From positions 23,967,459 through 24,031,458 of the forward strand of contig NC_037670.1 of the NCBI RefSeq assembly GCF_003255815.1: 64,000 bases of DNA, written 5' to 3'. The translations under genes and the position numbers were made by a program. The DNA is from Theropithecus gelada (lineage: Eukaryota; Chordata; Mammalia; Primates; Cercopithecidae). Each line of letters starts with the position of its first letter. Within the stretch, counting starts at the first letter, position 1. Positions 11,401-23,715 of the stretch are shown piece by piece. Under the pieces are notes generated by a model. The model worked only from the letters and a program-made list of their open reading frames with translations, was not told the DNA's origin and made no database searches.

Positions 11401-12350
11401 TGGCCTCTGATTTTAGTTCCAGATGCAAGACCGGCTAGTTGAGCCAAAAGATCCCAGTTTCCTTTAAATTTTTTTTCTTTTTAACTTTTACTTTGAGATG
11501 AAGCCACTTAGTCCTGTAACTGGCTGGACGATGTTATAGATGTTTCTGCAGTGTGAGTGGATGGCCGTCCACTGTAACTCTGTCTCTGTGGGGATGGAGG
11601 CATTCAGCTGTTGGTTTCATTGCCTCCCAGATACACCCACAGAGACTACGATTTGCTTTAGCCAATGCCTCCCCCTTGCAACTGGAGCAAAAGGAAGATT
11701 TCGTAGGCTTGGAAAGCAAGTGGTTGCAACTGCTGAAGTACACGGCTGTGGTGATCAAGACAGAACGGCCAAGGCAGAGGGAGGAGGCTGGATGTCTGCT
11801 GTAGGCCTAAGTCTTGGCTTTGAGAACAATACGGAAGAAAATCTTCAACCTCTTGGTTCTCACTCCCGGCCAGTAGGCACGTATTCATGCTGTTTGTTGT
11901 CAGGAAGATTTTGGGAACGTTCTATGGTTGTTGAAATGGGTCGAAGCATATTTTAAAACTGGACATTATGGTGTGGGATACTGACCGTGAGGGAGGCTTG
12001 TGTGGGGTGGCAGGGACAGGGAGTACATGGGAACTTTCTGTGCTTTTTTGCTCGGTTTTGCTGTGAACTTAAAACGGCTTTAAAAATAAAGTCTATTAAA
12101 AAAGAAAGGGCTTTGATACCAAAATAACAAAAATATAAAGATTGTATCATACATTAACGAGTAATATAAAACATATCTTTGGAGAGGTGTGACTTTCATC
12201 AATAAGGCTTTATTGTCAAAGCTAGATTAATATTTATATGTATTGCTCAGCCTGGCATTCTGAGAGTTAGATATCTGTGTATTATATACAGCAATTGAAT
12301 AAAGCCCCATCTCACAGGTCATTCGTTTGTGTACGTGTCCATACCTGCAT

Positions 12351-12380
12351 GCACACACACACAACACACACGCACACACA
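12351..12380. repeat. Short (CA)n microsatellite
   Basis: An interrupted run of CA dinucleotides with AACAC and CGCAC interruptions, about 30 bp. Confidence 0.85.
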
Positions 12381-12773
12381 GTCACGCGTGTCCTGCACAC
12401 AGGACTGGAGAGTCATGAGGGCTTCAAGGCAAGAAGTGCTTGTTGAATGTGGACTGTGGCACGGATAAGGTTGTTGCGTGTTTTCTGACTATGAAATCTG
12501 CCCTTACTTCTCCTTAACTAAGTTTATTTTGCTTTGATGAGCATCCTGCCTCCCACTGCCCCAACCACCGGGGTTGCATGGGCCCCGCATCTTCCTACGT
12601 ACATGGCCTCTTTTCAAGTTCTTAACCTCTGCAACTCTTATCATAAGATCATGCCCCACTTCTTGAAATGATGTTGGCTTCTGGGACACCATTTTTTTCT
12701 TGATTTCCTTTTTATTTCTCTGATTCTTCCTGTCTGATCCCCCTGTATTGGTCGGATGGCCAACTAAGATGTG

Positions 12774-12833
12774 GCAATTTAAGAGTAGAGTTACTATTTA
12801 ACTCTACTTTAATTTAAGAGGAAAGGTACTATT
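12774..12833. repeat. Short imperfect direct repeat with a hairpin
   Basis: AATTTAAGAGTAGAGTTAC... (from about 12777) and AATTTAAGAGGAAAGGTAC... (from about 12810) are imperfect copies about 34 bp apart. Between them AGTAGAGTTA (12784-12793) pairs with TAACTCTACT (12799-12808) over a 5-base loop. Confidence 0.6.
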
Positions 12834-13227
12834 ACAAAGCTGGGGGCAGGATTTAGGTTGTTGCAACATCCCAGGTCCAGAAACAGTGGGGAGCCCTTAC
12901 CAGTGCTCTGTCTCAGGGGCCGGGGGAGGCAGCAGTTATCAACAGAACCTGGGGAGAGAGCTGGATGGAGCAGGTGCATCTCCTAAGAGCTGCTGTTACC
13001 TCAGGGTAGAGGGATGTGGCCTGCCTGAAGCAAGCAAGCAAGCAGGGAGAGGCCTGGAATAAACAGCCTCCTCCTTCCTCGCCATGTCTTCATGTGCTCC
13101 CGCTTCATGGGGCCGGGAGTCATAAATGCATTTTGTGGGTCGGTGTCCTGGGGCAAAGGGCAGAGAGGAAAAGCAGGAAGGGTGGGTGTGCGGGTCCACA
13201 CAGAAAGTGTCCGGCTTGCACCACACC

Positions 13228-13605
13228 TGTTATGGGCTGAATCGTGTCCCCCAAAATCCATAGGCTGAAGTCTCAAACCTCAGCACCTCCGAATGTGACT
13301 GAATTTGGAGATAGGGCCTTCCCAGATGTAATTAAGATAAAAGAAGGTCATGGGGTGGGCCTTAATCCAATCCGACTGGTGTCCTTATAAGAAGAGATTA
13401 GGACACACAAAGAGGGAAGACGGTCTTAAGACCTGGGGAGGAAAAGAGACCACCTGTAAGCCAAGGAGAGAGGCTTCAGGAGAAACCAATCTTGCGGGCA
13501 CCTTGATCTCAGACTCAGCCTGCAGAAGTGTGAAAAACTAAATGTGTATTGTTTAAGCCGCCCAGTCTGCGGACTTTGTGATGGCAGCCCTAGTGGATGA
13601 ATTCA
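13228..13605 (+). mobile_element. MaLR-type (MLT1-like) solo LTR
   Basis: It starts TGTTATGGGCTGAATCGTGT and carries CTGGTGTCCTTATAAGAAGA, ACCTTGATCTCAGACT and GTTTAAGCCGCCCAGTCTGC in the order expected of the family, ending GATGAATTCA. No coding interior adjoins it. Confidence 0.85.
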
Positions 13606-13679
13606 CTGCTTAAGTTTGCAGCCACACCCTATGCTTTCTTCACTCACCTTGCTTCGTTCTTCTGCTGCATGTATTACCG

Positions 13680-13860
13680 CTGGCTGTGCCCAGTGCTACA
13701 TTCCTGTCTTTCGTCTGTCTCCCGAGGCTGTTCCCTTCCAGTCAGCCTCCTGTGGGTGCGCAGTCCCATCCTTCCTGCTGCAGGCCCGGTGACGAGAACA
13801 GCACCTCACACACAAAAGGTGCTTGGCCATGGCAGGCATTTGTTGAAGGAAAGAAAGTTT
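13680..13860 (+). repeat. L2 LINE 3' fragment
   Basis: The end CAAAAGGTGCTTGGCCATGG then CATTTGTTGAAGGAAAGAAA is a mutated form of the L2 terminus (agtaggtgctcaataaa...gttgaatgaatga). The upstream part is much more diverged, so the left boundary is uncertain. Confidence 0.5.
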
Positions 13861-14284
13861 TCCAAATCTCTTCTTTCTAATGTTCTTCTCTGGTTTCTTC
13901 TCTGCTCACCTCTTAACCCCAAGTACCCTAGATGCCACTCGCTGACCTTGACCTCTCTAGACTAGTTCCTCCTCCTGGTTCCTCACTTGGGTGAACAGCT
14001 TCGCAACCCAACCGCTGCCTGCAGCCAGGGACCCAGAATCAACCCCTCTCTCCCATGCCGTGCACATCCTCTACCAAGTCCGTGCCGTCTGCACTGCTGT
14101 GGCCTCATCTCCGCTACACGTGGGGATATTATCCACTCACTGCTTGGACCCAGCGTCAGGCTGAGGTCATGTGGCGAGGTCAGGTATTCTGAAAGTGAAT
14201 GCGTCCCCATTTTTGAGTGCCCCTTGGGGGTGGACCATTCCAGGAGGGGCTTATAGGAAGTGTGAGGGACACACAGTGGGGGAT

Positions 14285-14490
14285 GCGTGTGTGAGGGAGA
14301 GAGGGAGGGAGGGGGGGAGATAGAGAGACACACAGAGAGACAGAGACACAGAGACAGAGAGAGACAGAAAGACAGAGACAGGGAAACACAGGCAGAGAAA
14401 GACAGAGCTACAGAGAGAGACAGAGACACACAAAGAGAGACAGACAGAGCACTGAGACAGGTCGGCAGAGACAGAGCTAGAGAGAGCGTG
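14285..14490. repeat. (GACA)n/(GA)n purine-rich low-complexity tract
   Basis: About 200 bp of GAGA, GACA and GACACA units on the plus strand, nearly pyrimidine-free apart from scattered C. It begins with G-runs at 14295-14317 that fit a quadruplex pattern (GGG, GGG, GGG, GGGGGGG with loops of 1-5). Frames across it give only low-complexity Ser/Cys/Leu or Arg/Asp peptides. Confidence 0.9.
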
Positions 14491-15502
14491 CACGGTGCAC
14501 ATGTATATAAAGCCTGTTGGGCGTCTTTGCTTTCACATAGTGTGATGCAGTCCTGTCAATTACTAGGATATTGGCATTTGTGATCAATGCGTCGTCTGGA
14601 ATTTTTTCCTGGAAAAAGGAGGAAACACAGCCATCTGCCCAGAGCCATCCAGAATGTGTCCCAGAGGCCTGTCTGTGTGTACGCACACTCAGAAGCCTGG
14701 GGGCCTTTCCTTGTCTAAATGCAGCTCCCCCGCTGTGCCCCACCCCTGCACAGGACCGAGGCCTGTGTCGACTTCAGCAGAGCTAGCATGAGGACAGGCC
14801 CAGAGCAGGGAACTGGACGAAGGGAGTTGGAGGCCTTCTCTTGGGAACAGGTGGACCATTGCCCTGCATGGGGACAGGGACAGCACTGGTGGGGGAAGGA
14901 AGTCTTGAGCTGGCTTCAGCCTTGACCCTCAGCAGCTGGCCCCGGGGGCTCTCGGTCTCTGGACACCAGGGCCTTGGGTTCCTTGGACGAGGTGAGCATG
15001 AGCCTGTGCGGTAAGTGTTCATGTTTGTGCATGTGTGTGTCTGTATGAAAGAGAGAGTGAGAATACGAGAACATGCCTGTCCTGACGCACAGAGTTGGTG
15101 AAATAAAATCAAAGACCCAATGAAAAAGCTCTTGAAAAGGTAAGAGGTCTGCCCAGAGCCAAGGCTTGTTGACGGTCCCGGGATTAGCTGACTTCTGGGC
15201 ATTTGGAGTCCGCAGCCGTCTGGACATGATTTGGGGACAAGTGGAGGCCAAGAACTGAATATCAGAGAGAGTTGCAGAGAGAAGGAATGTGGACAACGGC
15301 AGATTGCCAGGGATCACTAATGCACACGGATGTTTTGTTTTATTTTTTAGAAACTTCGGGAAAGGAAATAAGGGGGAGAAAATGTAGAATATGTTGCATT
15401 TCAGAACTTAGGATGCCAATAACAAACTGCAAAACTACTGAAGCTTATTATGGGGGTTCGTTAGTATGTGAACTTAAATGCAGCAATCCTGTCCCTTGCC
15501 TC

Positions 15503-15625
15503 CATTCATTTATTCATTTAACTGTTTAATAAGTAGATGTTGAATGCCTATGATTGATTGATTGATTAATTCAGCCAATCACAGATATTATCACCCTCTT
15601 GCTGTATTCAGAGCATTGTGCTAGA
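15503..15625 (-). repeat. L2 LINE 3' fragment
   Basis: CATTCATTTATTCATTTAAC, AGATGTTGAATGCCTATG and AGAGCATTGTGCTAGAG follow the reverse-complement L2 end. A four-unit GATT run at about 15552-15567 sits inside. Confidence 0.6.
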
Positions 15626-17444
15626 GTTGATATAATGTCTAACATGTTTGAGGAATAATTTCATTCTGGAAATTATTCTTTTCACCTCTTCAGCATCCTA
15701 GGAGAACTCCAAATAAACCTTAGCATCTTACTTCAATATTTTTACATCACTTGTTTAAAATTTCTTAAAACCAAACCGGGTTTATTTATGTCAAAGTATA
15801 TGCAAAATGTATGTGCACGAGAGATGCCATCTGCAAATATAAAAGTCTGTAAACCAGGTCCCTGCCCATGACGGGGTGACACAGGGTGGAAAGCGTGTGC
15901 AGGCTTGCATTCTTATAAATGCGGATGAAATGTACATTCAAGAGTGGTTTGGAAATGATTATTTCCTCCATTTGTTGGCCAAATGTCCTAAATCCTTATC
16001 TTGGCTTCTTCCTTCTTTTGTTTGGAAAGCCCCACATTGTCCTTGTCAACTTCCTCACTCATGCTGTTCTCTGGAATGAATTGTTCCACCTCTCCCTGGG
16101 CTATTCACTGCAACCAAAGACATCCTAGCAATGTGATGTATTTTTCCCCTCTCCGAAGTCAAATAGATGTTTTCTATCCAGTGGGCCAGGTTGTACAGGA
16201 GCTTGTCTTCACCCCCACAGGCCACAGGCTGGAGCCTTCCTGGAGCAGAGGCTACACTGGCTGTCTTTTGACAAAGGTGCCTGGCTGGGTCCTGGCACTT
16301 CTTTTGTTCGGAGCTCAGGGAGCTGTGTGTCTGGCTGCTGACGTAGCACAATGTTCCCATCTTGGCCCTCTCCTTTCAGGGGAGCAAGTTCCCCTGATGA
16401 TGGCAGGAAAGAGGCCCCAGAGAGGAGAGGGCAGAGACGAATGATACGGCAGATCAGATGAGGCTTCCAAGACAGAAGGAGGCTTTCAGGTGCTACAGAG
16501 GTCTCTGCTGGGCTCAGTGCTGCTGAAGCGTCACTGAGGGGTGGATGGAGAACCTTGGAGGCCAATCTTCTCACCGTGGACATCCTTAGGGGCAGAATAC
16601 CATGGGTGGGGGTTATGGGATTTGAAGACTCCTGGCCATTGGGGGCCAGAGGGCTTGCAACCTGCAGAGAACCCCTAGGGTCATGCCCTTCTCAGTAGAT
16701 AGCCCTGAACTGCTCACAGGGTCCTTGGTGGCCTAGCCCTTCCCAACCTCTGCAGCCCCCTCTGAAGCCCTCCTCACCTCCTCCTGCTTTTTTCCACAAC
16801 CCTCCTGAACTTCTCCAGCCACTGGAGCTGCTGCGGCTCACCTCTGGGTGAACAGCACACACGCTGTTCACTCTGCCAAGACACATTTCCTCCTCCGCTC
16901 AGTAGCATCCGGACTCCCCGGCAGGCTTCAGTGCCCGTGCTACTGCTCCCTCCAGCATCCAGATGTCATGGCCAGTGGACAGCTGTTAAATATAAGAACC
17001 CTGCTCATCCAGGGCCAGGTGCTGAGTGAGGAGGAGAAACACAGGGATAAGGAAAGGAAGAAACATGCGCCAGAACAAGGACCTCCTGGGGCTGGGCTCT
17101 GGGAGCCGGGAAGTCAGCACACGGTGTGGCAAATGCTCTGATACGTGGGACTCCGGGGTTCTTTGAGAGCCTGGAGGAGTAGTGCAGGGTACCTGGCTCA
17201 GAGGAGGGTGGCTGCAGTCAGAGAGGGCTGCCTGGAGGAGGTGATCCCAAAGCCCTGAACGGCTCATTCCAGTGAGTGTTCTTATTGCCTCGTGCTGCCC
17301 ACTTGACCTCTGGATGAACGGAGCTGTGGTCGTGAGCTGGTGTCCAGGAGCCAGGGGTGGGCTTGGTGCACCCAGGACCCCAGGGATGGGGCGTGTTGAC
17401 TAAGGCAGCCAGGCCAGTGGGAGCCCTGTGGCCTCTGGCTCTCT

Positions 17445-17804
17445 GTCTTTGTAATGGTTTGTTGGGACTGTCATGGCAAAGGACCACAGACTGGAGGTTT
17501 AAACAGCAGGAGTTTATTTTTCACAGTTCACAGACGTTTTTTCAACGTCACAAGTTCAAGGTCAAGGCACCTGTGGGTTTGCTTTCTCCTGAGTCCCCTC
17601 CTCAGCTTGCAGAGGCCCCTCCTCTGTGCATCCTGGGGTCTCTGTGTCTTTCTATAAGGACATCAGTCAGATTGGATTAAGGCCCCAGAAACGGCCTTGT
17701 CTTAATCACCTCTTTAATCATCTGCTTCCAAATACAGTCACCCCTAACTGGGAGTTAGGCTTCAACATATTAATTTTGTGGAGGCCATAGTATTGCCCAT
17801 GACA
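17445..17804 (-). mobile_element. MaLR-type (MLT1-like) solo LTR
   Basis: The plus strand shows CCACAGACTGGAGGTTTAAA, CAGCAGGAGTTTATTTTTCA, GTCTCTGTGTCTTTCTATAA, CTTCCAAATACAGTCACCCC and a terminal CATGACA. This is the reverse of the family represented at 13228-13605. Confidence 0.8.
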
Positions 17805-18699
17805 GTAGGTGAGCCACATGATATTTGCATAATTTGTGTAACTTTTACCAACCTCTACAGAGTATGTAAACTGCACCTGAAACATTTTTAAAATGTGAAT
17901 ATGTCTGCTGTTGCTTTTCTTTGCTGGGTTTTGAGTTCTCCCTGGTCATCCACTGGGTTTCCTAACCCCAGCTTCCCCCAGCAGGTGCATCCCAGCACAG
18001 AAGGGTGGCACCGAGGCAGCCTCAGAAGGCTCTGTCGCTACCAGGTCACCAGGACCTCTGGACCACAGCTGGGTCGCGCTGTTTTCCAGTTTGTTAAACT
18101 AGGACTCTGGGGAACATCCTGTGAATTGGTTTAATTTTTATTTTCATAGAGGATTTTCGAGGTCAGCGTGACTGCTGTCACTGTAAGTGTGGGCTGTGCT
18201 TTCCCACAAGAAGCATCCTGCGTCTGTGCGAAGGTGGGGACTTCCCAGTCTGGGGGCCTGAGGGTCCCTTCCAGGGAGCCGCAGTGACCGAGCCACCTGG
18301 GTCTTGTCCTCATTAAGGAAAGCATGCTGCAGGTAATGGTGGACAAGCGGCACTTTGTTGCCACCTTCCCCTCAAGGGACTCAGGGCTCTTCAAAGGCAG
18401 CTCCCTTTGATTGCCCCACCCCCCGTTAGGGGACTGTCCCTAGCTTTTCATTCCGTGGTTTTGCTTCCCAGGCAGTGACTGTTCTAAGGAACCTATTCGT
18501 CCACAGCCCCACTTTTGCCCCTAAAAGAAACAGGGCTGGAATGGCTGTGTACAGCCCTCCTGCAAGGCCCTTGACTGAATCCGATACAGAGCCCTTTATA
18601 GGCACTAATTATACCCAAGGACTCCATGCTGTGTTTTATAGGCAAGTCTTCCCCGCTCTGTTTAACGTCCTAGCAGAAACCTCATAACAAATTCACATT

Positions 18700-18860
18700 T
18701 ATATGGGCCCGTTAATCTTCAAAGCGTTTCACTGACTCGAGTCAATTCCAGTGACCCTCGTGGGCAGTAATAAGCCTTTCAGGACTCCTATCCTTTTCCC
18801 TTCTCCTTCTACTTCTTTGTAGATAGAGAAAAAACAAACCCAGAGAAACGTGTCGTGCTC
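18700..18860 (-). repeat. Possible MIR remnant
   Basis: TCAAAGCGTTTCACTGA and GATAGAGAAAAAACAAACCC are loosely like reverse MIR (aaagcgctt..., gatgaggaaactgag...). Weak and not delimited. Confidence 0.3.
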
Positions 18861-19601
18861 TGTGCGAGCCCCTGCATCAGAGTTGCGGGTGGGTTTGGCT
18901 GGGCAGTGTTCCAGGCGTCTGGTTTCATGCTCTGACCAACACATGCCTCCCCTCAAAGCTGCTGTGGAAAGGCTCAAAGCCGTGTTTCATTCCCAAAGCC
19001 TTTGACTAACTGAACAAGCTGCTTTTCATGAAGCACGCACACACGCCTGTACACGCACGTGCATCCATTCGTGCACGCACCTCTCTCAAACTGGGTAAGA
19101 GGTGTCTCTGTGAGGAGTGGGGGACAGAGGGAGTTGGAATTCTCTGCAGAGCCCATGCCAGCTGAGCAGGGTGTGGACTGGCCGCTGGGTTCCGCGTGTG
19201 TTGACCAGGGGCCAGCCCCCTTCCCGCTCTAGTCCAGCTCAGATGTCAGTTGACAGCTTGTGTGTGCGGAGCCAGGCTGAGTTATAGAGCCTCATACTTT
19301 ATTTCCAAATCTGCAATTCCACCCGCGTTTTTGTCAGTTAATTACATACAGAGCCCCTGTATTTGCAGGGAAATATGTGAGAGGAGTTCTTTCTTTGTGG
19401 GTGTGGACGAGGCAGCTCTCTCTCTCCTGCGAGGCGCGTCCAGCTCCTTGAGGAGTAGGGTGGCGGGGAAGGGGGCAGCGCTGTCACGGAGTCAGATCTG
19501 AAGCACGTCCACGGAGTGGTTTCCTTTGGGAATTACCTGGTATACATTTGAAATTCCATGTTGGCCCCCATCTGCTACTCTTTCAGAACTAAAAACAGAA
19601 T

Positions 19602-20466
19602 CTGAAGTTCCCCAAGTGACTGAACAGACCCCTTCTTGGCCAGGGGGACCCCAGAGAAACCTGAAAACTGAGTTCCCAGCCATGACGGGACGGGCAACCG
19701 GACATGCCTCGTCACAGTCCCTCCCTTTTGTGGTTTAGACGACCATGACTGGCAGTCATGCTAAAATAGAGACCACGAGACCAACAGCACAGACTCTTGA
19801 TGGCAGTAAGACACCAAATTATAAGCAGCACCTGAGGCCACGCCAGGCAAGAGTCGAGCCGCGCACTCTACACTTAGAGAACGGACTCCGCTCAACGCCA
19901 CTGCGTCTTCTTTTTTCCAGCAGCTAAACACGCACTGGCCCCGAGGTGAGCAAGACTGAGGCGACTGCAGCTCATCCACCTGCAGACGCCGGCCGACCCC
20001 GTTCCACAGCCGTGACTACAGCTTTGATTGGACAAGAGGCTGATTTCGGTCTCCTGATAAGAACCCACCAACCAGAGACCCGGTTCAGGCCGGTTTACAG
20101 AAGCTGCACACTTGTACGCCTTTGAGTCCCTGCTTCCCCTTTTGACGTGTAGGGACTCATTGTAATGCCTTTAAATGTGAGGCCTCCACCCCAAAGTGAA
20201 CATGGGACCCAGGTATGTTCAGTGGGCATGGCTCAGGACTCTCTTTGTGAATATTCATAGCTCCTCCTGGAACCTGAATGTGTATGTTTGGCCAATTCAG
20301 TTCAGCATGAGGCTGCTTCCCCAACGCCCCCTCCTTCCAGATGCCTGCCAGCTGTTTCTGCCAGAGGCTGTCTCCCAGCCTGTCAGAAAGGCCACCCTGC
20401 AGGCTGTAATCCTTTAGAGGAAATAAAGATCCCCTTTGCAAATGTATAGACCTTGTGATTTTTTCC
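19602..20466 (+). mobile_element. ERV1-like solo LTR
   Basis: About 865 bp with LTR-like organisation: a CpG-bearing 5' half (CATGACTGGCAGTCATGC at 19745-19762, CAAATTATAAGCAGCACCTG), a TTTGATTGGACAAGAGGCTG segment, and AATAAA at 20422-20427 followed by GATCCCCTTTGCAAA near the 3' end. I recall this as an ERV1-class LTR but cannot name the family. No internal provirus follows. Confidence 0.55.
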
Positions 20467-20612
20467 ATTCACATCCTTGTATCTTGTAATGCCCTGTCCC
20501 CATGGGGGTTACATAGAGAGCCCTCAGCCTCTTGGGCAGATGGAGCCAGGACTGAGGGTGGAGGTGGTGAAGGATCAGGAGACTCACTTTAAGGACTTTC
20601 TGGTGCCGGCAG

Positions 20613-20803
20613 CGTAGGCTTGCCGGATGAAATACAGGACAGCCGGCAACATGAACTTTCATAATTTTTATAGTTTAAGCGTGTTCCAAATATTGCATGG
20701 GACATGCTTATCCTGAAGAATTATTCATTGTTTATCTGAAATTCAAATTTAACAGAGGTGTCCTGTATTTTTATTTGCTAAATCTGGTGACCCTTCACTG
20801 GGG
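20613..20803. mobile_element. Palindromic DNA-transposon MITE
   Basis: The arms are inverted copies: GAAATACAGGACAGCC near the left end mirrors GGTGTCCTGTATTTTTATTT near the right, and TTTAAGCGTGTTCC mirrors GGGACATGCTTA around a centre at AATATTGCATGGG (about 20690). The whole would fold as one long imperfect hairpin. I am unsure of the family name (MER53-like by memory). Confidence 0.65.
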
Positions 20804-21069
20804 AGATGCTTTTAAACAGCCTCAACTTAGAAATCCTTCTCTTCCTGCCAAAAGCGCTAGGGTCTATATATGGGTGCATGGAAACACGAAATTACTGTCG
20901 CAAGACTGAAGCGCATGTAAGACTTCTAGTAACCACCAGCTGTGTCAGGGGCCTGTGCGTGGGATACCTTGGCAGACCTTAATTTTCAACCTCGGACAGA
21001 AAAGCGCATCTGTTAGACACAGCAGAAAGCAGACCTACATGTATGGTTAATGAGGACTATGCATTTGAC

Positions 21070-21490
21070 TGTCGTGGGTTAAACTGTGTCCCCGTGAGAG
21101 ATACATTGAAGTCCTAACCCCTGCTGCTACGGCATTTGGCTTTATTTGGAAACAGGGTCACTGCCGATGCAGTTAGCTGAGATGAACTCATACTCCTGTC
21201 TGGTGGGCCCTTATTCCAGTATGACTGGTGATGTCACAAGAAGAGGAGGACAGACACAGAGACACACTCCAGAGGGAGAAGGCCATGTGACAGTCAGGGG
21301 CTGCTGGAAGCAGCAGAATCTAAAGGCAAGGGAGGAAACAGATCCTCCCTCCCAGTCCTTGGAGAGAACCAACCCTGCCGACACCTTGATTTCACAATTA
21401 TGGTTTCCAGAACGATGAGAGAACAAATTCCTGTTGTTTTAAGCCTCCCGTTTGTGGTGCTCTGTTATGGCAGCCCCAGGGACTAATGCA
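21070..21490 (+). mobile_element. MaLR-type (MLT1-like) solo LTR
   Basis: It runs from TGTCGTGGGTTAAACTGTGT to GGGACTAATGCA, with AAGTCCTAACCCCTGCTGCT, CCAACCCTGCCGACACCTTG and TTCCTGTTGTTTTAAGCC in order. Nearly full length. Confidence 0.85.
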
Positions 21491-22654
21491 ATCACCATCA
21501 CTTGATTGCAGACAAAAGGACTGAGGGTTCTCTGCAATTAACTTCAAGTTCTGAATGGAAAGAGGCTTCAGAGCCTGAAGAAAGAGGCAATGCCAGCACT
21601 CTCTGGGATCCGCAGAAGCAGAGACAGTCCATGGGATGAGCAAACCCAGAACCCAAACCCCCCGGATCGGGCCAGACCCAGAACGGGGCTATCTTGCACA
21701 CCCCTCACAGGCTTGGGGACACTAGAACTGCATTGTCGGATATTCTGGACTTCACATGTGTGTGTTTGTGTGTGTGTAGCTGAAGCCATAGGATTTGCTT
21801 GCCGCACTCTGAACGATGCTGTGTAGATAAAGCTATATTATCTATTTGCTACACTCTGAATAATGCCTTCCTCAGTGATGATCATAATCAAGTGAGCTTT
21901 GGATTGTCATTATGAAGTCTCAAATTAAAACAATTGCTTGAGATACTGTCAGCAAGGCAACTAGATCGGGGATTGCAGCTGCTGATGCCAGTGTAGTATT
22001 TAGGTAAGAGGATGCCTCCACCCCTTAGAACATGTGGCTTGCACATCCCTTCTTTCAGCGCAGGAAAGGCTGGAGTGTCCACTCCCTATTCCCAACCCAT
22101 CAGTTAATGTATGGTCCAAAACGCATAGTAATTTTAATGTGATCCAAGATGCATACAAAAACATTTTAAAAACAGATGTGTTACGCATTGCTTAGAATAA
22201 TGCACCGTCCACTTCATCAACAAGCGAGAACTAACTCTGTCATTGACTTCATCCACAAATAATAGAGGTGATGAGCTTGAGGTCAAAGCTCCCAAGTCAG
22301 ACAGCATGGGTTTATTCATCACCCACTATGTGCAAATCCTGGATGTCACCAGGCTCTGCTCACTTGGTATCTCGGCCACTCTGGGTGATATTTACACAAG
22401 GCTTGGTGGCTTTGAGATGGGTTGCAAACAAGAGATATCAGTTGTTGGACCTTTGCTTATAGCTTGGGGTTGGACATCCTCTATCCCTCGATACCTCCTT
22501 GCACCCATAAGCTGTTATCTTTGAAGGAAACTTTTTCCTTGAGTCTGGTTTCTTGTCTTCAGGTTCTAACCACATGGTTTTGGATCCTTGTCCCTATGGT
22601 TGTGATCCTCCCCGTCCTTGGCTCTAGTGCTCTTTTTTTTTCCCCCTATTTCTT

Positions 22655-22785
22655 TCCTCTACCTGTGCACATCACCTCTTTGAAGAGTTCACCTCCTCCA
22701 GGAAGCCTCCCTGGAATCACCCTTTTGCCTTCCGTTCTCCTCGTTTATACAGTCTATCTGATTATATCCTAATTGGATTATCGCG
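22655..22785 (+). repeat. L2 LINE fragment
   Basis: GTTCACCTCCTCCAGGAAGC then CTCCCTGGAATCACCC matches the L2 segment tgtcacctcctccaggaagccttccctgac. The flanks are diverged. Confidence 0.6.
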
Positions 22786-23024
22786 GTGTGCTGATTTCAC
22801 CAAAACCCTCTACCGTCTCTAGTCCGGAGTACTCAATTTCATGTGAAGTTCAGTGATGTGCTCCTCCCTCCTCCTCTTGCACACATGAGCAGGTACTCAA
22901 CACTTTCTGGTCCAGCTACATGTGACATGAGGCCACTCACGCTCTTTTTAATTAACCCTTATGACAATCGTGTGCGTTATGGAGAAAATGAACGGAGGAA
23001 GAATTCCAGAGTCACCCGAAGCAG

Positions 23025-23110
23025 TTGCACTGCTTATCACCCGGTGTTTGAGCCTATTTCCCCTGTAATTAGATTACACGTGACGCAGCACCAGCTAATT
23101 GTCTGTGCCA
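23025..23110. promoter_or_regulatory. Candidate regulatory element with clustered factor motifs
   Basis: TAATTAGATTA (23066-23076), an E-box CACGTG (23077-23082), TGACGCAGCA (23081-23090, like half of a MAF site) and AGCTAATTG (23093-23101) occur within 40 bp in DNA free of recognised repeats. Whether it is conserved or active cannot be seen here. Confidence 0.25.
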
Positions 23111-23715
23111 CCCACCGGGGAACTCCAGCTCTATCTGTGAACACCCGGGCCTTCTCGCCGCAGGACAGATGTTGGGTGAGGCTTGCCTCCCACGCAAACA
23201 TCTGCTCTGTTGTTCCGAGCCAGTCACGAGAGCCAGCCGGCTTAGACAAGCAGGGGATGAATTCCTGGGCGAGATGCTGGATCCTGCCAAGTTTCTGAGC
23301 ACCAGGCTTGGACCTCTTGAATGGTTCCATGCATCTTCCATGATCGGCCAGTGCCTGTGCTTCTGCATTCAGAAACCCGAGTTCACTTCTGGTGGCCTCA
23401 AGCCAAAATGAGTCTAAGAACCAGGAGTCTCTTGACATTGACACTGATAAACTTTGACATGGAAACATTTTTATTTTTGGCAACCATTTTTTTTTGTCTT
23501 TCCTCAAACACGTGCGTGGACGATGTGAGAACTGGTACCTGGAAACTGAGAGACTGCCGTGTGTGTGTATCGGGCTCCTAGCTCTATCCATAACTGTCTT
23601 CTGGGGCTTCCTAGGCAACCTGGGTTTTGACCCTGCTGCCTCCTGGTCCAAGAACTCTGCCCTGTGGCCTGGCAGGAGGCCTGGCCCAGCCAGGGACCGT
23701 GGGGGCAGCCTGCGG

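Noticed and set aside
14285..14490. Repeated short units that might suggest a CRISPR array
   Set aside because: Units are 4-6 bp with no spacers; this is a eukaryotic microsatellite.
13983..14502. Several overlapping Ser/Cys/Leu-rich minus-strand frames (148, 83 and 69 codons)
   Set aside because: They read across the purine-rich tract, so repeat composition alone removes stop codons.
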